Shown here one piece after another: positions 1-10,753 of a stretch of 64,000 nt of DNA. Both the position numbers and the translations under genes were made by a program. Origin of the DNA: Yinghuangia aomiensis. Lineage in GTDB: Bacteria; Actinomycetota; Actinomycetes; Streptomycetales; Streptomycetaceae. The notes under the pieces were generated by a model, which worked only from the letters and a program-made list of their open reading frames with translations, was not told where the DNA came from and ran no database searches. The stretch is from the NCBI RefSeq assembly GCF_039542225.1, contig NZ_BAABHS010000019.1:1-64000 (forward strand), given 5' to 3'. Position 1 is the stretch's first letter. Each line of letters begins with the position of its first letter.

Positions 1-111
1 GACGCCCTGCAGCGCGCCCGCGCACTCGACGGCCTGGTCGCCGACGGCCTCGTCGAACCGGTCGCGGACGGCGTCTACCGGCTGCCCACCGGCGCCCCAG
101 TGAACGCCTGA
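1..111 (+). CDS. mutY: C-terminal end of probable A/G-specific adenine glycosylase (MutY), 5'-truncated
   Basis: The frame is open from base 1 and ends at TGA 109-111, giving the last 36 residues of a longer protein. The peptide reads ALDGLVADGLVEPVADGVYR followed by LP, which resembles the winged-helix-like tail I recall at the end of actinobacterial MutY, the glycosylase that removes adenine mispaired with 8-oxoguanine. In Streptomyces a mutY gene lies on the clpC side of this region, which supports the call. The catalytic HhH and iron-sulfur parts are outside the window, so the identity rests on a short tail and on context. A strong hairpin follows at 127-164. Confidence 0.5.
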   Translation, partial: DALQRARALDGLVADGLVEPVADGVYRLPTGAPVNA

Positions 112-126
112 CCTGCCCTTCCGCGG

Positions 127-164
127 GAGCCCGCGGCCGCCCGGAACCCGGCGGCCGCGGGCTC
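127..164 (+). terminator. Hairpin terminator downstream of the mutY fragment
   Basis: A perfect 15-bp inverted repeat (127-141 with 150-164) encloses an 8-base loop. It sits 16 bases after the stop codon and lacks a long T run, as is usual for GC-rich actinobacterial terminators. Confidence 0.75.
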
Positions 165-201
165 TTCCGCTTCTTGGCTACCGGCGAGTAATCTCCGCGT
201 C

Positions 202-1065
202 ATGGACCTCACGACGTATGCGATCCCGGCCTTCGTGCTGCTGCTCGCCGTCGAGATCCTCGCGTACCGGTTCGCCCCGGACGACGAGCAGCGCGGCTAT
301 ACGGCCAAGGACACCGCGACCAGCCTGTCGATGGGCCTGGGCAGCATCGCGGCGAATCTCGGCTGGGGCGTGCTCGCCGCGCTGGCGTGGGTGGGCGGGT
401 ACCACCTGACGCCGCTCGACGTCCCGGGCACGTGGTGGGGCTGGGCACTGGCCGTCCTGGCAGTGGACTTCTTCTACTACTGGGAACACCGGGCGATGCA
501 CGAGATCCGCCTGCTGTGGGCGAGCCACGTCGTGCACCACTCCAGCCGCCACTACAACCTGTCCACCGCGCTGCGGCAGAGCTGGACGGGAGCGCACCAC
601 CTGGTGTTCATGCTGCCGGTCGCGCTGCTCGGCTTCTCTCCGGCGATGGTGTTCACCGCGTACTCGGTCAACCTGCTCTACCAGTTCTGGATCCACACCG
701 AACGCATCCACACGCTGGGGAAACCGATCGAGTACGTGTTCAACACACCGTCCCACCACCGGGTGCACCACGGCTCGAACCGGCAGTACCTCGACCGCAA
801 CTACGGCGGAATCCTCATCGTGTGGGACCGGCTGTTCCGCTCCTTCGAACCCGAAGGCGAGCGCGTGGACTACGGGCTGACGAAGAACATCGCCACGTAC
901 AACCCGCTGCGCGTCGCCTTCCACGAGTACCGGGCCATCGGCCACGACGTCCGGCACGCGACGGGGTGGCGGGAGCGGTTCGGGCGGGTGTTCCGGGGGC
1001 CGGGGTGGAGCCCGGCGCCGACCACGGCCACGGCCCCGGCCGCGACCGCCGAGGCCGCCGCGTGA
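202..1065 (+). CDS. Sterol desaturase / fatty acid hydroxylase superfamily membrane protein
   Basis: A 287-residue integral membrane protein with the histidine clusters that bind the di-iron centre of this superfamily: H96-x3-H100 (HRAMH), HVVHH at 109-113, a further His near 165-170 (WIHTERIH) and HHRVHH at 185-190. Hydrophobic segments lie near residues 5-20, 45-67, 80-94 and 134-162. Family members hydroxylate or desaturate lipids using O2; the substrate cannot be read from the sequence. The C-terminal tail (about residue 268 on) is Ala/Pro/Thr-rich and probably disordered. The start is ATG 202, with only a weak GAG-type ribosome site. It runs in the same direction as the lysoplasmalogenase-like gene 82 bp downstream, and both could act on membrane lipids. 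Confidence 0.85.
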   Translation: MDLTTYAIPAFVLLLAVEILAYRFAPDDEQRGYTAKDTATSLSMGLGSIAANLGWGVLAALAWVGGYHLTPLDVPGTWWGWALAVLAVDFFYYWEHRAMHEIRLLWASHVVHHSSRHYNLSTALRQSWTGAHHLVFMLPVALLGFSPAMVFTAYSVNLLYQFWIHTERIHTLGKPIEYVFNTPSHHRVHHGSNRQYLDRNYGGILIVWDRLFRSFEPEGERVDYGLTKNIATYNPLRVAFHEYRAIGHDVRHATGWRERFGRVFRGPGWSPAPTTATAPAATAEAAA

Positions 1066-1147
1066 GCCCACTGCCGCGGCCGGGCACGAAGCCGACCGGC
1101 CACTCGCACTCCTGCTCCGCCGAAGACTCCCCCACCGAGGCGCCCCC

Positions 1148-1855
1148 ATGACCGCCCGCCCCGCCGCCCGTGCCTGGCTGGCACTCTTCGTCCTCTTCGC
1201 GGTCGCCGACACGGTCCTCGCCGCCGTCGACCTGCGCACCGACGTGGGCGCGGTGCGGTGGGCCACCAAGCCGCTGCTGATGCCGCTGCTCGCGGCCTAC
1301 GTGGTCGCCGCCGCGGGCGGGTTCCGCGGCCTCGCGCTGCCCCTGACCGCGCTGGCCGGCGGCTTCGTCGGCGACGTGGGGCTGCTGCCGGACCGCGACG
1401 GGCTCTTCATGGTCGGCATGGCCGGCTTCGCCGTCGGGCACACCGCGTACATCCGCGCCTTCGCCCTCCGCGGCGCCGGAGCGCGCATCGCCGCGAACCG
1501 CCGGATCCCGCTCGGCTACGCGGCGGCGTGGGCGGTCATGATCGCCGTCCTGTGGCGCGGCCTCGACGACCTGCTCGTCCCCGTCATCGGCTACAGCCTG
1601 CTGCTCACCGCGATGGCCGCTTTCGCCGCGGGCATGGACCGGCGGACGGCGATCGGCGGCGCGCTGTTCCTGCTGTCCGACACCGTCATCGCGTGCGGCA
1701 TCGCCGACCTCGACCTCGTACCCGGCCAGGACGCCGTCGTCATGCCGACCTACCTGGCCGCGCAGTTCCTGCTGATGACCACGTGGACCCGGGCGCCCGT
1801 CCTCGTCCGGGAACCCGAAGCGGCGGCGGACCCGGGGTCCGCCGCCGCGTTCTGA
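1148..1855 (+). CDS. Lysoplasmalogenase family (YhhN/TMEM86) membrane protein
   Basis: A 235-residue, very hydrophobic protein with about seven to eight predicted membrane segments. Two family hallmarks are visible: an acidic GDVGLL motif after a KPLLMPLL segment, and a later LFLLSDTVIA segment with the conserved Ser-Asp. Characterised members (TMEM86) cleave the vinyl-ether bond of lysoplasmalogens; most bacterial members are of unproven function. The ATG at 1148 is 82 bp after the preceding lipid-hydroxylase-like gene, so the two may be co-transcribed. The last codons form a hairpin that can end transcription before the convergent TPR gene. Confidence 0.85.
   Translation: MTARPAARAWLALFVLFAVADTVLAAVDLRTDVGAVRWATKPLLMPLLAAYVVAAAGGFRGLALPLTALAGGFVGDVGLLPDRDGLFMVGMAGFAVGHTAYIRAFALRGAGARIAANRRIPLGYAAAWAVMIAVLWRGLDDLLVPVIGYSLLLTAMAAFAAGMDRRTAIGGALFLLSDTVIACGIADLDLVPGQDAVVMPTYLAAQFLLMTTWTRAPVLVREPEAAADPGSAAAF
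1820..1848 (+). terminator. Hairpin at the 3' end of the YhhN-family gene
   Basis: A GCGGCGGCGGACCC arm at 1820-1833 and its complement at 1835-1848 lie inside the last codons of the gene. The central loop must open by one or two pairs. It lies between convergent genes and may serve both strands. Confidence 0.5.
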
Positions 1856-1872
1856 CCGCTTTTACGACTGCC

Positions 1873-2253
1873 TCACTGCTCCTGCGGAGCCGCGGTGTAC
1901 CGCCACGCGGCGGTCACGTACTCGGGCTCCGGACACATCGCCGCGGCGAGCCGGAAATACGGCCCGGCCTCGGCCGCGCGCCCGGACCGCTCCAGCGTCC
2001 GCCCGAGCGCGTGCAGCGCCCACGCGTCCCGCGGGTCGAGTTCGATCACCCGCCGCAGCGTCTCCTCGGCCCGCCGCAGCTGCGCCGACCCGAAGTACGC
2101 CCGCGCCGCGAGCAGCTGCACCGCGACGTTGTCCTGCTCGCCCTCGAGGTGCGGCTCGATCAGCTTGAGCGCGCCCAGCGGGTCGCGTGCGTCGACGAGT
2201 TCCTGGGCCCAGCGGTAGTTCTCCACGGTCATGCCGGTGGCTTGCGTCGTCAC
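1873..2253 (-). CDS. Tetratricopeptide-repeat protein
   Basis: A 126-residue protein made largely of TPR helices. Residues about 35-110 show the repeat pattern A-Y-F-G ... A-E-x-x-L-R-R-V-I-E-L-D-P followed by W-A-L-H-A-L-G-R-x-L-E-R-x-G-R-x-x-E-A. TPR proteins are protein-interaction adaptors; the partner is unknown. It is a small cytosolic protein with no signal or membrane segment. The ATG at 2253 is preceded by GGAG about 10 bases upstream. It is followed by the convergent YhhN gene and lies downstream of an SDR gene on the same strand, separated by 96 bp. Confidence 0.8.
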   Translation of the reverse strand: MTTQATGMTVENYRWAQELVDARDPLGALKLIEPHLEGEQDNVAVQLLAARAYFGSAQLRRAEETLRRVIELDPRDAWALHALGRTLERSGRAAEAGPYFRLAAAMCPEPEYVTAAWRYTAAPQEQ

Positions 2254-2349
2254 GGGGTGGGCTCCTTCCGGGGCGAAACTGCGAGTGACGACCGCAGCAA
2301 CAGCACCGGGGCGGGTTCTGTTCCCCAGCCTGTGGACAACGCCCTCGGC

Positions 2350-3132
2350 CTACCGCGCCGTGAACCCCCCGTCCACCAGGTGCGTGCTCCCCGTGATGAA
2401 CGACGCCCGCTCCGACAGCAAGAACGCCACCAGCTCCGCCACCTCGTCGGGCCGTGCCAGCCGGTCCAGCGGGTGCTGGGCCCGCAGTACCGCGAGGGCG
2501 TCCGGTGTCAGCCCGTCCAGCATCGGCGTCACCACTCCCCCCGGCGCCACCGCGTTCACCCGCAGGTTCCGGTCGGCGTACTCCAGGGCCGCGCACTGGG
2601 TCAGCCCGATCACGGCATGCTTCGCGGCCACGTACGCCGCCGCCCGGTCCACGCCGACGATCCCCTGCACCGCCGTCACGTTGACGATCGCGCCGCCGTC
2701 CCCGTGCTCGAGAATCGCCGGGATCTGGGCCCGCATCCCGTGGAAGACCCCGTCGAGGTCCACGTCGAGCACCCGCCGCCAGGCCTCCAGCGGATAGTCG
2801 GCCAGCTCCTCGACAGGGCCCGCTATGCCCGCGTTGTTGACCGCCAAGTGCAGCGCCCCGAACGTCTCCACGGCGCCCGCGACGAGCGCCGCCGCGGACT
2901 CGGGATCCGTCACGTCGACGCGCAGCGCCCGCGCCCGGCCTCCCGCGTCGTTGATCCGGGACGCCGTCCGGGCCGCCCCCACGTCGTCGACGTCCCCCAC
3001 CACGACCCGGGCGCCGCCCACCGCCAAACGCACGGCCACCGCGGCGCCGATCCCGGAGCCGGCTCCGGTGACCACCGCGGTCAGATCGGCGAACTCGGTC
3101 GCCCCCGCAACACCCGCGATCTCACTGCCCAT
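2350..3132 (-). CDS. Short-chain dehydrogenase/reductase with a substituted catalytic serine
   Basis: A 260-residue classical SDR. The nucleotide-binding TGAGSGIG motif is at residues 22-29, NNAG at about 100-103 and YxxxK at Y168/K172. The residue 13 before the catalytic Tyr, normally Ser, is Ala155 (context V-N-V-T-A-V-Q-G). A Thr lies one position earlier. The fold and cofactor site look intact, so it may be impaired or may use another residue. The start is taken at ATG 3132, where the SDR fold begins; upstream in-frame sequence belongs to the antisense of the TetR gene. The substrate is unknown. The adjacent TetR gene reads in the same direction 41 bp upstream, so the two may be co-transcribed. 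Confidence 0.85.
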   Translation of the reverse strand: MGSEIAGVAGATEFADLTAVVTGAGSGIGAAVAVRLAVGGARVVVGDVDDVGAARTASRINDAGGRARALRVDVTDPESAAALVAGAVETFGALHLAVNNAGIAGPVEELADYPLEAWRRVLDVDLDGVFHGMRAQIPAILEHGDGGAIVNVTAVQGIVGVDRAAAYVAAKHAVIGLTQCAALEYADRNLRVNAVAPGGVVTPMLDGLTPDALAVLRAQHPLDRLARPDEVAELVAFLLSERASFITGSTHLVDGGFTAR

Positions 3133-3173
3133 AGACCCACGATGGGCCGGGGCGGCGCGGGCCGACAGCCGAA

Positions 3174-4022
3174 CTACCCCGAACGGGTAGGCGGCTCCGG
3201 CCGGGTCACCGGCAGGTCGTGCGGGTCCGGGCCGGACACCGGCTCGTCGAGGATGCCGTGGTAGAGCACGTCGAACAGACGATCGATCGTCTGTTCGCGC
3301 GCCTCCTGCGGCATCTTCGCGAGGTCGGTCTCCAGCAGCAGCGTGGAGAGCCCGTGGACCGCGGCCCACAGGGCGATGTCGGTGAACGCCCGCCGATCCG
3401 GCCGCAGCACGCCCTCGGCGACCAGCACGTCCAGCGCGTCGGCCATGACCATGTACGACGGGTCGCGCTCCTCCGCGGGCGGCGCCACCGGGGCCCGGGT
3501 CTCGGCGAGCGCCGTCGAGCCCGCCTGCTTGCTCTCCCGGAAGATCAGCCGGAACAGGCCGGGCTCGGCGAGGGCGAACCGCACGTACCCGAGCCCGGTC
3601 GCGCGGATGTGCCGCACCGCCTCGGTCGCGGGGTCCGCCGCGGGGGGCGACGCGGCGAGTTCGGCGCGCACCCAGTCGCTCATGACGGCGACACCGCGGT
3701 GCTTCACCTCTTCGACGAGGTCTTGGTGGCTCTCGAAGTGCCGGTAGGCGGCCGTCGACGACACCCCGGTGTCCCGCGCCACCTCGCGCAGCACGATCGC
3801 GTCCGGACCGCCCTCGCGGACCCGCTGGAGCCCCGCCTCCACCAGCGCATTCCGCAGGTCGCCGTGGTGGTACGCGCGCCGGCCTCCGCCGCCGGCACGT
3901 TTCGGGGCGCTCTCTTTCGCAGCCGCGGCCTTCGGCGCAGCCGCCTTGGGCGCGGGGCCCCGCGCGACCGCCTCGGCCCGCTCGGCCCCCTCGGATCCCC
4001 CGGTCTCGTCTTTCGTCGCCAC
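3174..4022 (-). CDS. TetR-family transcriptional regulator
   Basis: A 282-residue repressor-type protein. It starts at GTG 4022, which has a strong AGGAGGAG-type ribosome site about five bases upstream. Residues 1-45 are an Ala/Lys/Pro-rich flexible extension (repeated PKAAA). The TetR helix-turn-helix follows (IVLREVARDTGVSSTAAYRH), then a helical ligand-binding domain. It is divergent from the MMPL exporter at 4126, and an inverted repeat lies in the shared promoter region. The usual arrangement is repression of the exporter until a ligand binds. The long basic N-terminal extension is unusual for TetR proteins. Confidence 0.88.
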   Translation of the reverse strand: MATKDETGGSEGAERAEAVARGPAPKAAAPKAAAAKESAPKRAGGGGRRAYHHGDLRNALVEAGLQRVREGGPDAIVLREVARDTGVSSTAAYRHFESHQDLVEEVKHRGVAVMSDWVRAELAASPPAADPATEAVRHIRATGLGYVRFALAEPGLFRLIFRESKQAGSTALAETRAPVAPPAEERDPSYMVMADALDVLVAEGVLRPDRRAFTDIALWAAVHGLSTLLLETDLAKMPQEAREQTIDRLFDVLYHGILDEPVSGPDPHDLPVTRPEPPTRSG

Positions 4023-4048
4023 CTGTTCTCCTCCTGATCTCCCTCCCC

Positions 4049-4067
4049 ATGTTGACAGCGCCAACAT
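4049..4067. promoter_or_regulatory. Candidate TetR operator between tetR and the MMPL gene
   Basis: ATGTTG (4049-4054), seven bases, then CAACAT (4062-4067) form a perfect 6-bp inverted repeat. A TTGACA -35-like hexamer (4052-4057) overlaps the left arm. The related bases ATTGTT and AAACAT recur at 4093-4112 as a looser second site. The position between divergent repressor and exporter genes suggests autoregulation and repression of the pump. Confidence 0.55.
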
Positions 4068-4125
4068 TTACTGCCAAGTTATCAGTGAGAACATTGTTGA
4101 CGGCATAAACATTGGGGCCACCGCC

Positions 4126-6330
4126 ATGTTGGAACGCATAGGCACGCTCACCGCCACCCGCGCCCGTACCGTCCTCGCCGTCGCCGCCGTCCTGGTGCTC
4201 GCCGCCGCGGCCCTCGGCTTCGGAGCATTCGGCGCCCTCAAGTCGGAGGGCTTCGACGACCCCGCATCGGACTCCTACAAGGCCAAGCAGGCCGTGGAGC
4301 AGACCTTCGGCGGCTCACCCAACCTGCTCGTGGAAGTACGCGCCCGCGGCCAGTCCGTCGACACCCCCGCGGTCGCCGACGCCGGCCGCCGGCTGACCGC
4401 CGCGCTCGCCGCCGAGCCCGGCTACCGGGATGTGGTGTCGTACTGGACCACCGGCTCGCCCTCCCTCAAGGCGAAGGACGGCACCCGCGCCCTCGTCGTG
4501 GCGAACGCCGAGGACGACGTCGCCGAACTCCCGCAGGCCGCCCGCGACGCGGTCGCCGCCGACCTGGGGCCGAACGGCTCGATCACCGTGGAAATCGGCG
4601 GCAACGCCGCCCTCGGCCCGGAAGCGCAGAGCCAGATCGGCAAGAGCCTGGCCGTCGCCGAGATGATCGCCGTCCCGATCACCCTGCTCCTGCTGGTGCT
4701 CGCGTTCGGCTCGGTGGTCGCCGCGATGGTTCCGCTGGCCATCGGATTCGTGGCCATCATGGGCACCTTCGCCGAGCTGTTCGTGCTCGGCAAGCTCACC
4801 GACGTCTCGATCTACTCGGTCAACCTCACCACCGCGCTCGGCCTCGGCCTGGCGATCGACTACGCGCTGCTGATCGTCGCCCGCCACCGCGAACTCGTGC
4901 ACAACGGCGCGACCGTGCACGACGCCGTCGTCCAGACGGTGCGCACCGCCGGACGCACCATCGTCTTCTCCGCCGCCACCGTGGCCGCCGCGCTCGCCAC
5001 GCTGCTGGTCTTCCCGATGTACTTCCTGCGGTCGTTCGCCTACGCCGGCATCGGCGTCGTCGTGGTCGCCGCCGCGGCCGCTCTGTTCGTCGCCCCGGCA
5101 CTGATCTCGGTGCTCGGACCGCGCCTGGACGCCGGGCGGATCAAGGGCATCCGCGGCGTGCAGGGCGACGAGACCGCGTTCTGGTCCCGGCTCGCCGGCG
5201 CGGTCACCAAGCGGCCGCTGGTCGCCGCCCTGCCGGTGGTCGCGGTGCTGCTGCTGGCCGCGTCGCCGCTGCTCGGTGTCACGTTCGGCACACCGGACGA
5301 GCGGGTGCTGCCGAAGTCCGCGGGCATCCACCAGGTCGGCGACTCGCTGCGGGAGAACTACACGTCCAACGAGTCGCACGCGGTGGACGTCGTGGTCACC
5401 GGCAGCGGCGCCAACGGCAACCTGTCCGGGTACGCCCGCGACCTGTCCGCGCTGCCCGGCGTCGCCCGGGTCGACAGCGCCCACGGCATCTTCGCCCAGG
5501 GCAACGAGACTTCCCCGCAGGGCCGGCCGGGCACCGCCAAGCCCGACGCCCAGGTGATCTACGTGGTCACGTCCCTCGACGAGAAGTCCGGCGCCGCCCA
5601 GGACCTGGTCCGCGACATCCGCGCGGTCCAGGCCCCGGAAGGCACGCACACCCTGGTCGGCGGCACCGACGCCCGCCTGGTCGACACCAAGCAGGCCATC
5701 GCCGACCGCATCCCGCTCGCCCTCGGCCTCATCTGCCTGACCACGTTCGTGGTGCTGTTCCTGTTCACCGGCAGCGTCGTCCAGCCGCTGCGGGCGCTCG
5801 TCCTCAACGGACTCAGCATCGCCGCCGCGATGGGCATCACCGTGTGGGTGTTCCAGGAAGGCCACTTCGCGAGCGCGCTGGGCTTCGTGCCGCTGCCGAT
5901 GGACACTTCGATGACGGTGCTGCTGTTCTGCATCGCCTTCGGCCTGTCCATGGACTACGAAGTGTTCGTCATCAGCCGCATCAAGGAACTCCACGACGCC
6001 GGCGCCACGCCCGAGGACGCGGTGGTGCACGGCCTGGCCCGCACCGGCCGCATCGTCACCACCGCCGCCGCGCTCCTCGCCGTCACCTTCGTCGCGTTCC
6101 TGACCAGCACCGTCAGCTTCCTGCAGTTGTTCGGGCTGGGCGCCGCGCTGGCGATCCTCATCGACGCCACGCTGGTCCGGGCGATCCTCGTCCCCGCGAC
6201 GATGCGCCTGCTCGGCCCGGCCGCCTGGTACGCGCCGAAGACCCTGCGTCGCGCGTACGCAAAGGTCGGCATCAGCGAAAGCCTGCCGCCCGCTCCCGCC
6301 GAACCGGTCGCGGAGCCCAGCAGGCGCTGA
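4126..6330 (+). CDS. MMPL/RND-family transporter
   Basis: A 734-residue inner-membrane exporter of the MMPL branch of the RND superfamily (usual length about 700-750). It has the classic duplicated layout. A first transmembrane helix (about residues 15-35) and a periplasmic loop are followed by a bundle containing AIDYALLIVARHRE (Asp245). A second loop is followed by a bundle containing SMDYEVFVISRIKE (Asp610). These Asp-Tyr pairs are the proton-relay residues in this family. MMPL proteins export lipids, siderophores or drugs; the substrate here is unknown. The ATG at 4126 is chosen because it precedes the first membrane helix; its ribosome site is weak. Probably repressed by the divergent TetR protein. 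Confidence 0.92.
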   Translation: MLERIGTLTATRARTVLAVAAVLVLAAAALGFGAFGALKSEGFDDPASDSYKAKQAVEQTFGGSPNLLVEVRARGQSVDTPAVADAGRRLTAALAAEPGYRDVVSYWTTGSPSLKAKDGTRALVVANAEDDVAELPQAARDAVAADLGPNGSITVEIGGNAALGPEAQSQIGKSLAVAEMIAVPITLLLLVLAFGSVVAAMVPLAIGFVAIMGTFAELFVLGKLTDVSIYSVNLTTALGLGLAIDYALLIVARHRELVHNGATVHDAVVQTVRTAGRTIVFSAATVAAALATLLVFPMYFLRSFAYAGIGVVVVAAAAALFVAPALISVLGPRLDAGRIKGIRGVQGDETAFWSRLAGAVTKRPLVAALPVVAVLLLAASPLLGVTFGTPDERVLPKSAGIHQVGDSLRENYTSNESHAVDVVVTGSGANGNLSGYARDLSALPGVARVDSAHGIFAQGNETSPQGRPGTAKPDAQVIYVVTSLDEKSGAAQDLVRDIRAVQAPEGTHTLVGGTDARLVDTKQAIADRIPLALGLICLTTFVVLFLFTGSVVQPLRALVLNGLSIAAAMGITVWVFQEGHFASALGFVPLPMDTSMTVLLFCIAFGLSMDYEVFVISRIKELHDAGATPEDAVVHGLARTGRIVTTAAALLAVTFVAFLTSTVSFLQLFGLGAALAILIDATLVRAILVPATMRLLGPAAWYAPKTLRRAYAKVGISESLPPAPAEPVAEPSRR

Positions 6331-6342
6331 CCGGCATGCGAA

Positions 6343-6381
6343 GGCCGTGCCCCGGGGGTCCATCGCCCCTGGGGCACGGCC
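6343..6381. terminator. Terminator after the MMPL gene, shared with the convergent DUF397 gene
   Basis: GGCCGTGCCCC (6343-6353) pairs perfectly with 6371-6381, and an inner GGGG/CCCC can extend the stem. It lies between two convergent stop codons, so it can act on both strands. Confidence 0.75.
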
Positions 6382-6414
6382 GCGTTCGTGCTCGTCCCGG
6401 CAGCCGCCCGCGGC

Positions 6415-6642
6415 TCACAGGAAACGGTCGAATTCCCCCGCCTTGACGCCCGCGACGAATGCCGCGAGTTCCTCGCGGGTGTAGCAGAGCGCCGGACGGC
6501 CGGTGTCCTGGGAATCGCGCACCGCGATCCCGCCGTCGATCTGCGCCAGTTCGACGCAGCACCCCTCCCGGTCGGCGGAGAACGACGACTTGACCCAGAC
6601 CGCGTCGGACTTGTCGGCCTGGTACAGCGAGAGCTTGTTCAT
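6415..6642 (-). CDS. DUF397 protein partnered with a WhiJ-like regulator
   Basis: A 75-residue DUF397 protein. The family signature is visible as WVKSSFSA, then CVELA, IAVRDS and FVAGVKAGEFD near the C-terminus. DUF397 genes in Streptomyces are usually paired with an XRE/DUF5753 regulator (WhiJ/AbaA-type modules that affect development). The start codon overlaps the stop of the upstream regulator by four bases (ATGA, 6639-6642), so the pair is translationally coupled. The biochemical role of DUF397 proteins is unresolved; they probably modulate their HTH partner. Confidence 0.88.
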   Translation of the reverse strand: MNKLSLYQADKSDAVWVKSSFSADREGCCVELAQIDGGIAVRDSQDTGRPALCYTREELAAFVAGVKAGEFDRFL

Positions 6643-7493
6643 TGCAGGCTTTCCGCTCGATCGAGGAGCAGCGCGACCGTGTCGTCCGGCGTGAGCGCGC
6701 CTGTCGAGATCCATTCGAACAGACGTCTGTAGAGCCGGACTTCGCGCTTGGTATCTCGCGGGATCATACCGCCGATGCTTTCGATGAAAGCCACGTCGAG
6801 ATCATCCGGATCGGTGAATCCGAGGGTGACAAATCCCGTTCCGGAAGCCCGCCGCGCGCCCTGGAACGGCACCACCTGAAAGGTGACATTGGGGAGTTTC
6901 GCCATCTCCACCAAGTACAGCATCTGCTCGCGCATCACCGCCGGACCGCCGGTGTCCACATGCAGGGCGGCTTCGCTGACGATCCCGTGGAACTCCAGCA
7001 CAGGGTCCTCGAAAAGCCGCCGCCCGCGGCCCTGCCGCAGCGCCACCAGGCTGCCGATCTGGTCGGCGGCGAGCGGCCGCAGCCCGGTCTCCATCACCGC
7101 CGTCGTATATGCGAGCACTTGCAGCAGTCCGGGAATCGTCATCGGCTGGTACTCGCGTTCGACCGCGGCGTCGTCTTCCAACGCGACGAAATCGGCGAGC
7201 GACGCGTTCATCACATCGGTGTACTCGCGCCACCAATGCCGCGGCCGCTTGTCCACCAGCAACTGCTCCAGCTCCGCCTGCTGTTGCTGCGGTAGTCCGT
7301 AGAGCCGGCACAGCACGAGGAGATCCCGCCGGCTGACGTAGGCGCGCGCCAGCTCCATCCGGCTGATTTTCGAGACGTCCCCGCGGATGGCCGCGGCCGC
7401 GGCATTCCGGGTGACCCCGCGTTCTTCCCGGAGACGACGCAGCTCCAGGCCCAACCGCTTGCGTTTGAGGGTGTGCTGGGAGTCGGTCGCCAT
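6639..7493 (-). CDS. Helix-turn-helix (XRE) regulator with DUF5753 domain, WhiJ-like
   Basis: A 284-residue regulator. An N-terminal XRE helix-turn-helix spans about residues 10-65 (LRRLREERGVTRNAAAAAIR, then KISRMELAR). It is followed by the DUF5753 region with typical YQPMTIPGLLQ, ALRQGRGRRL and FQVVPF segments. The start is ATG 7493, chosen for the AGGGGGAG ribosome site five bases upstream rather than the ATG five codons earlier. It is coupled by ATGA to the DUF397 gene and divergent from an RsbW-like ATPase gene 138 bp away. Such triads recur in Streptomyces genomes and are linked to development and antibiotic control; the targets of this one are unknown. Confidence 0.9.
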   Translation of the reverse strand: MATDSQHTLKRKRLGLELRRLREERGVTRNAAAAAIRGDVSKISRMELARAYVSRRDLLVLCRLYGLPQQQQAELEQLLVDKRPRHWWREYTDVMNASLADFVALEDDAAVEREYQPMTIPGLLQVLAYTTAVMETGLRPLAADQIGSLVALRQGRGRRLFEDPVLEFHGIVSEAALHVDTGGPAVMREQMLYLVEMAKLPNVTFQVVPFQGARRASGTGFVTLGFTDPDDLDVAFIESIGGMIPRDTKREVRLYRRLFEWISTGALTPDDTVALLLDRAESLQ

Positions 7494-7631
7494 GATCTCC
7501 CCCTTCATGATTTTTGTCCGACTTCTCGGCAGCTACTTGCACGTGCAGTTTCGCTGGTGCTTCACTCATCTTGAACACATAGCGCTCTCAGGTCAATACG
7601 GAGAGCAACCGCGCGGCCCCCAGGGAGAGCT

Positions 7632-8054
7632 GTGCACGCCACCGACGCGTCTACGGGACCCGTCCAAGAACCCGTCTATATCGTCCGGCTGCCCGCGCTG
7701 CCCGGCTCGGTGTCGACCGCGCGCGAGCATGTCGAGGCGCTGTGCCGGAAGTTCGGTGTGGACAGCTTCGCCCCCGTGCAGGTCGTGTCCGAACTCGCGG
7801 GCAATGCCGTCGAGCACGCGGGCATGTGCGGGGGCATAGAGGTGTGGGTGTCCTTCGATCCCGCCTACATGTGGATCGAAGTGGTGGACTTCGCGCCGGG
7901 GTTCGTACCGGACCTGGAGACCGTCGAGGAACCCGGCGACGACGAGGAGCGCGGCCGCGGGCTGCTCATCGCGCAGATGCTGGCGGAACGCGTCGAGGCC
8001 CTCGTCCTCGGCGACCGCAAGGCCTTGTGCGCGTGCTTCCCGGTCCCGGTCTGA
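7632..8054 (+). CDS. RsbW-like ATP-binding regulatory protein (HATPase_c)
   Basis: A 140-residue single-domain GHKL ATPase of the anti-sigma-factor/serine-kinase type. The N box is VSELAGNAVEHAG, the G1 box is the degenerate DFAPGF and the G2 box is RGRGLLIAQMLAERV. There is no membrane segment. Proteins of this kind bind sigma factors or anti-sigma antagonists, or pair with WhiJ-like modules. The GTG start at 7632 has AGGGAGAG immediately upstream. The gene is divergent from the XRE/DUF397 operon, which places it in the same regulatory module. It is terminated by the hairpin at 8153-8186. Confidence 0.87.
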   Translation: MHATDASTGPVQEPVYIVRLPALPGSVSTAREHVEALCRKFGVDSFAPVQVVSELAGNAVEHAGMCGGIEVWVSFDPAYMWIEVVDFAPGFVPDLETVEEPGDDEERGRGLLIAQMLAERVEALVLGDRKALCACFPVPV

Positions 8055-8152
8055 CCGACCCGCCCGATCGGCCGGCCTGCTCGACCCGCCTGCTCGACCT
8101 GCCTGGGCTCGACCTGCGCGCTCGATCCGCGCGGCAGGCCCGCGAAACGGCG

Positions 8153-8186
8153 GAGGGCCGCCCCCGGTTTCCCGGGGGCGGCCCTC
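8153..8186. terminator. Strong hairpin between the RsbW-like gene and clpC
   Basis: A 15-bp perfect stem (8153-8167 with 8172-8186) has a four-base TTTC loop. It lies between convergent genes, 39 bases beyond the clpC stop, and probably terminates both. Confidence 0.85.
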
Positions 8187-8224
8187 ACACGCTGTGCCTG
8201 GCGGCAGTATCCGTCGGGAGCCCG

Positions 8225-10753
<2,529 letters not shown>

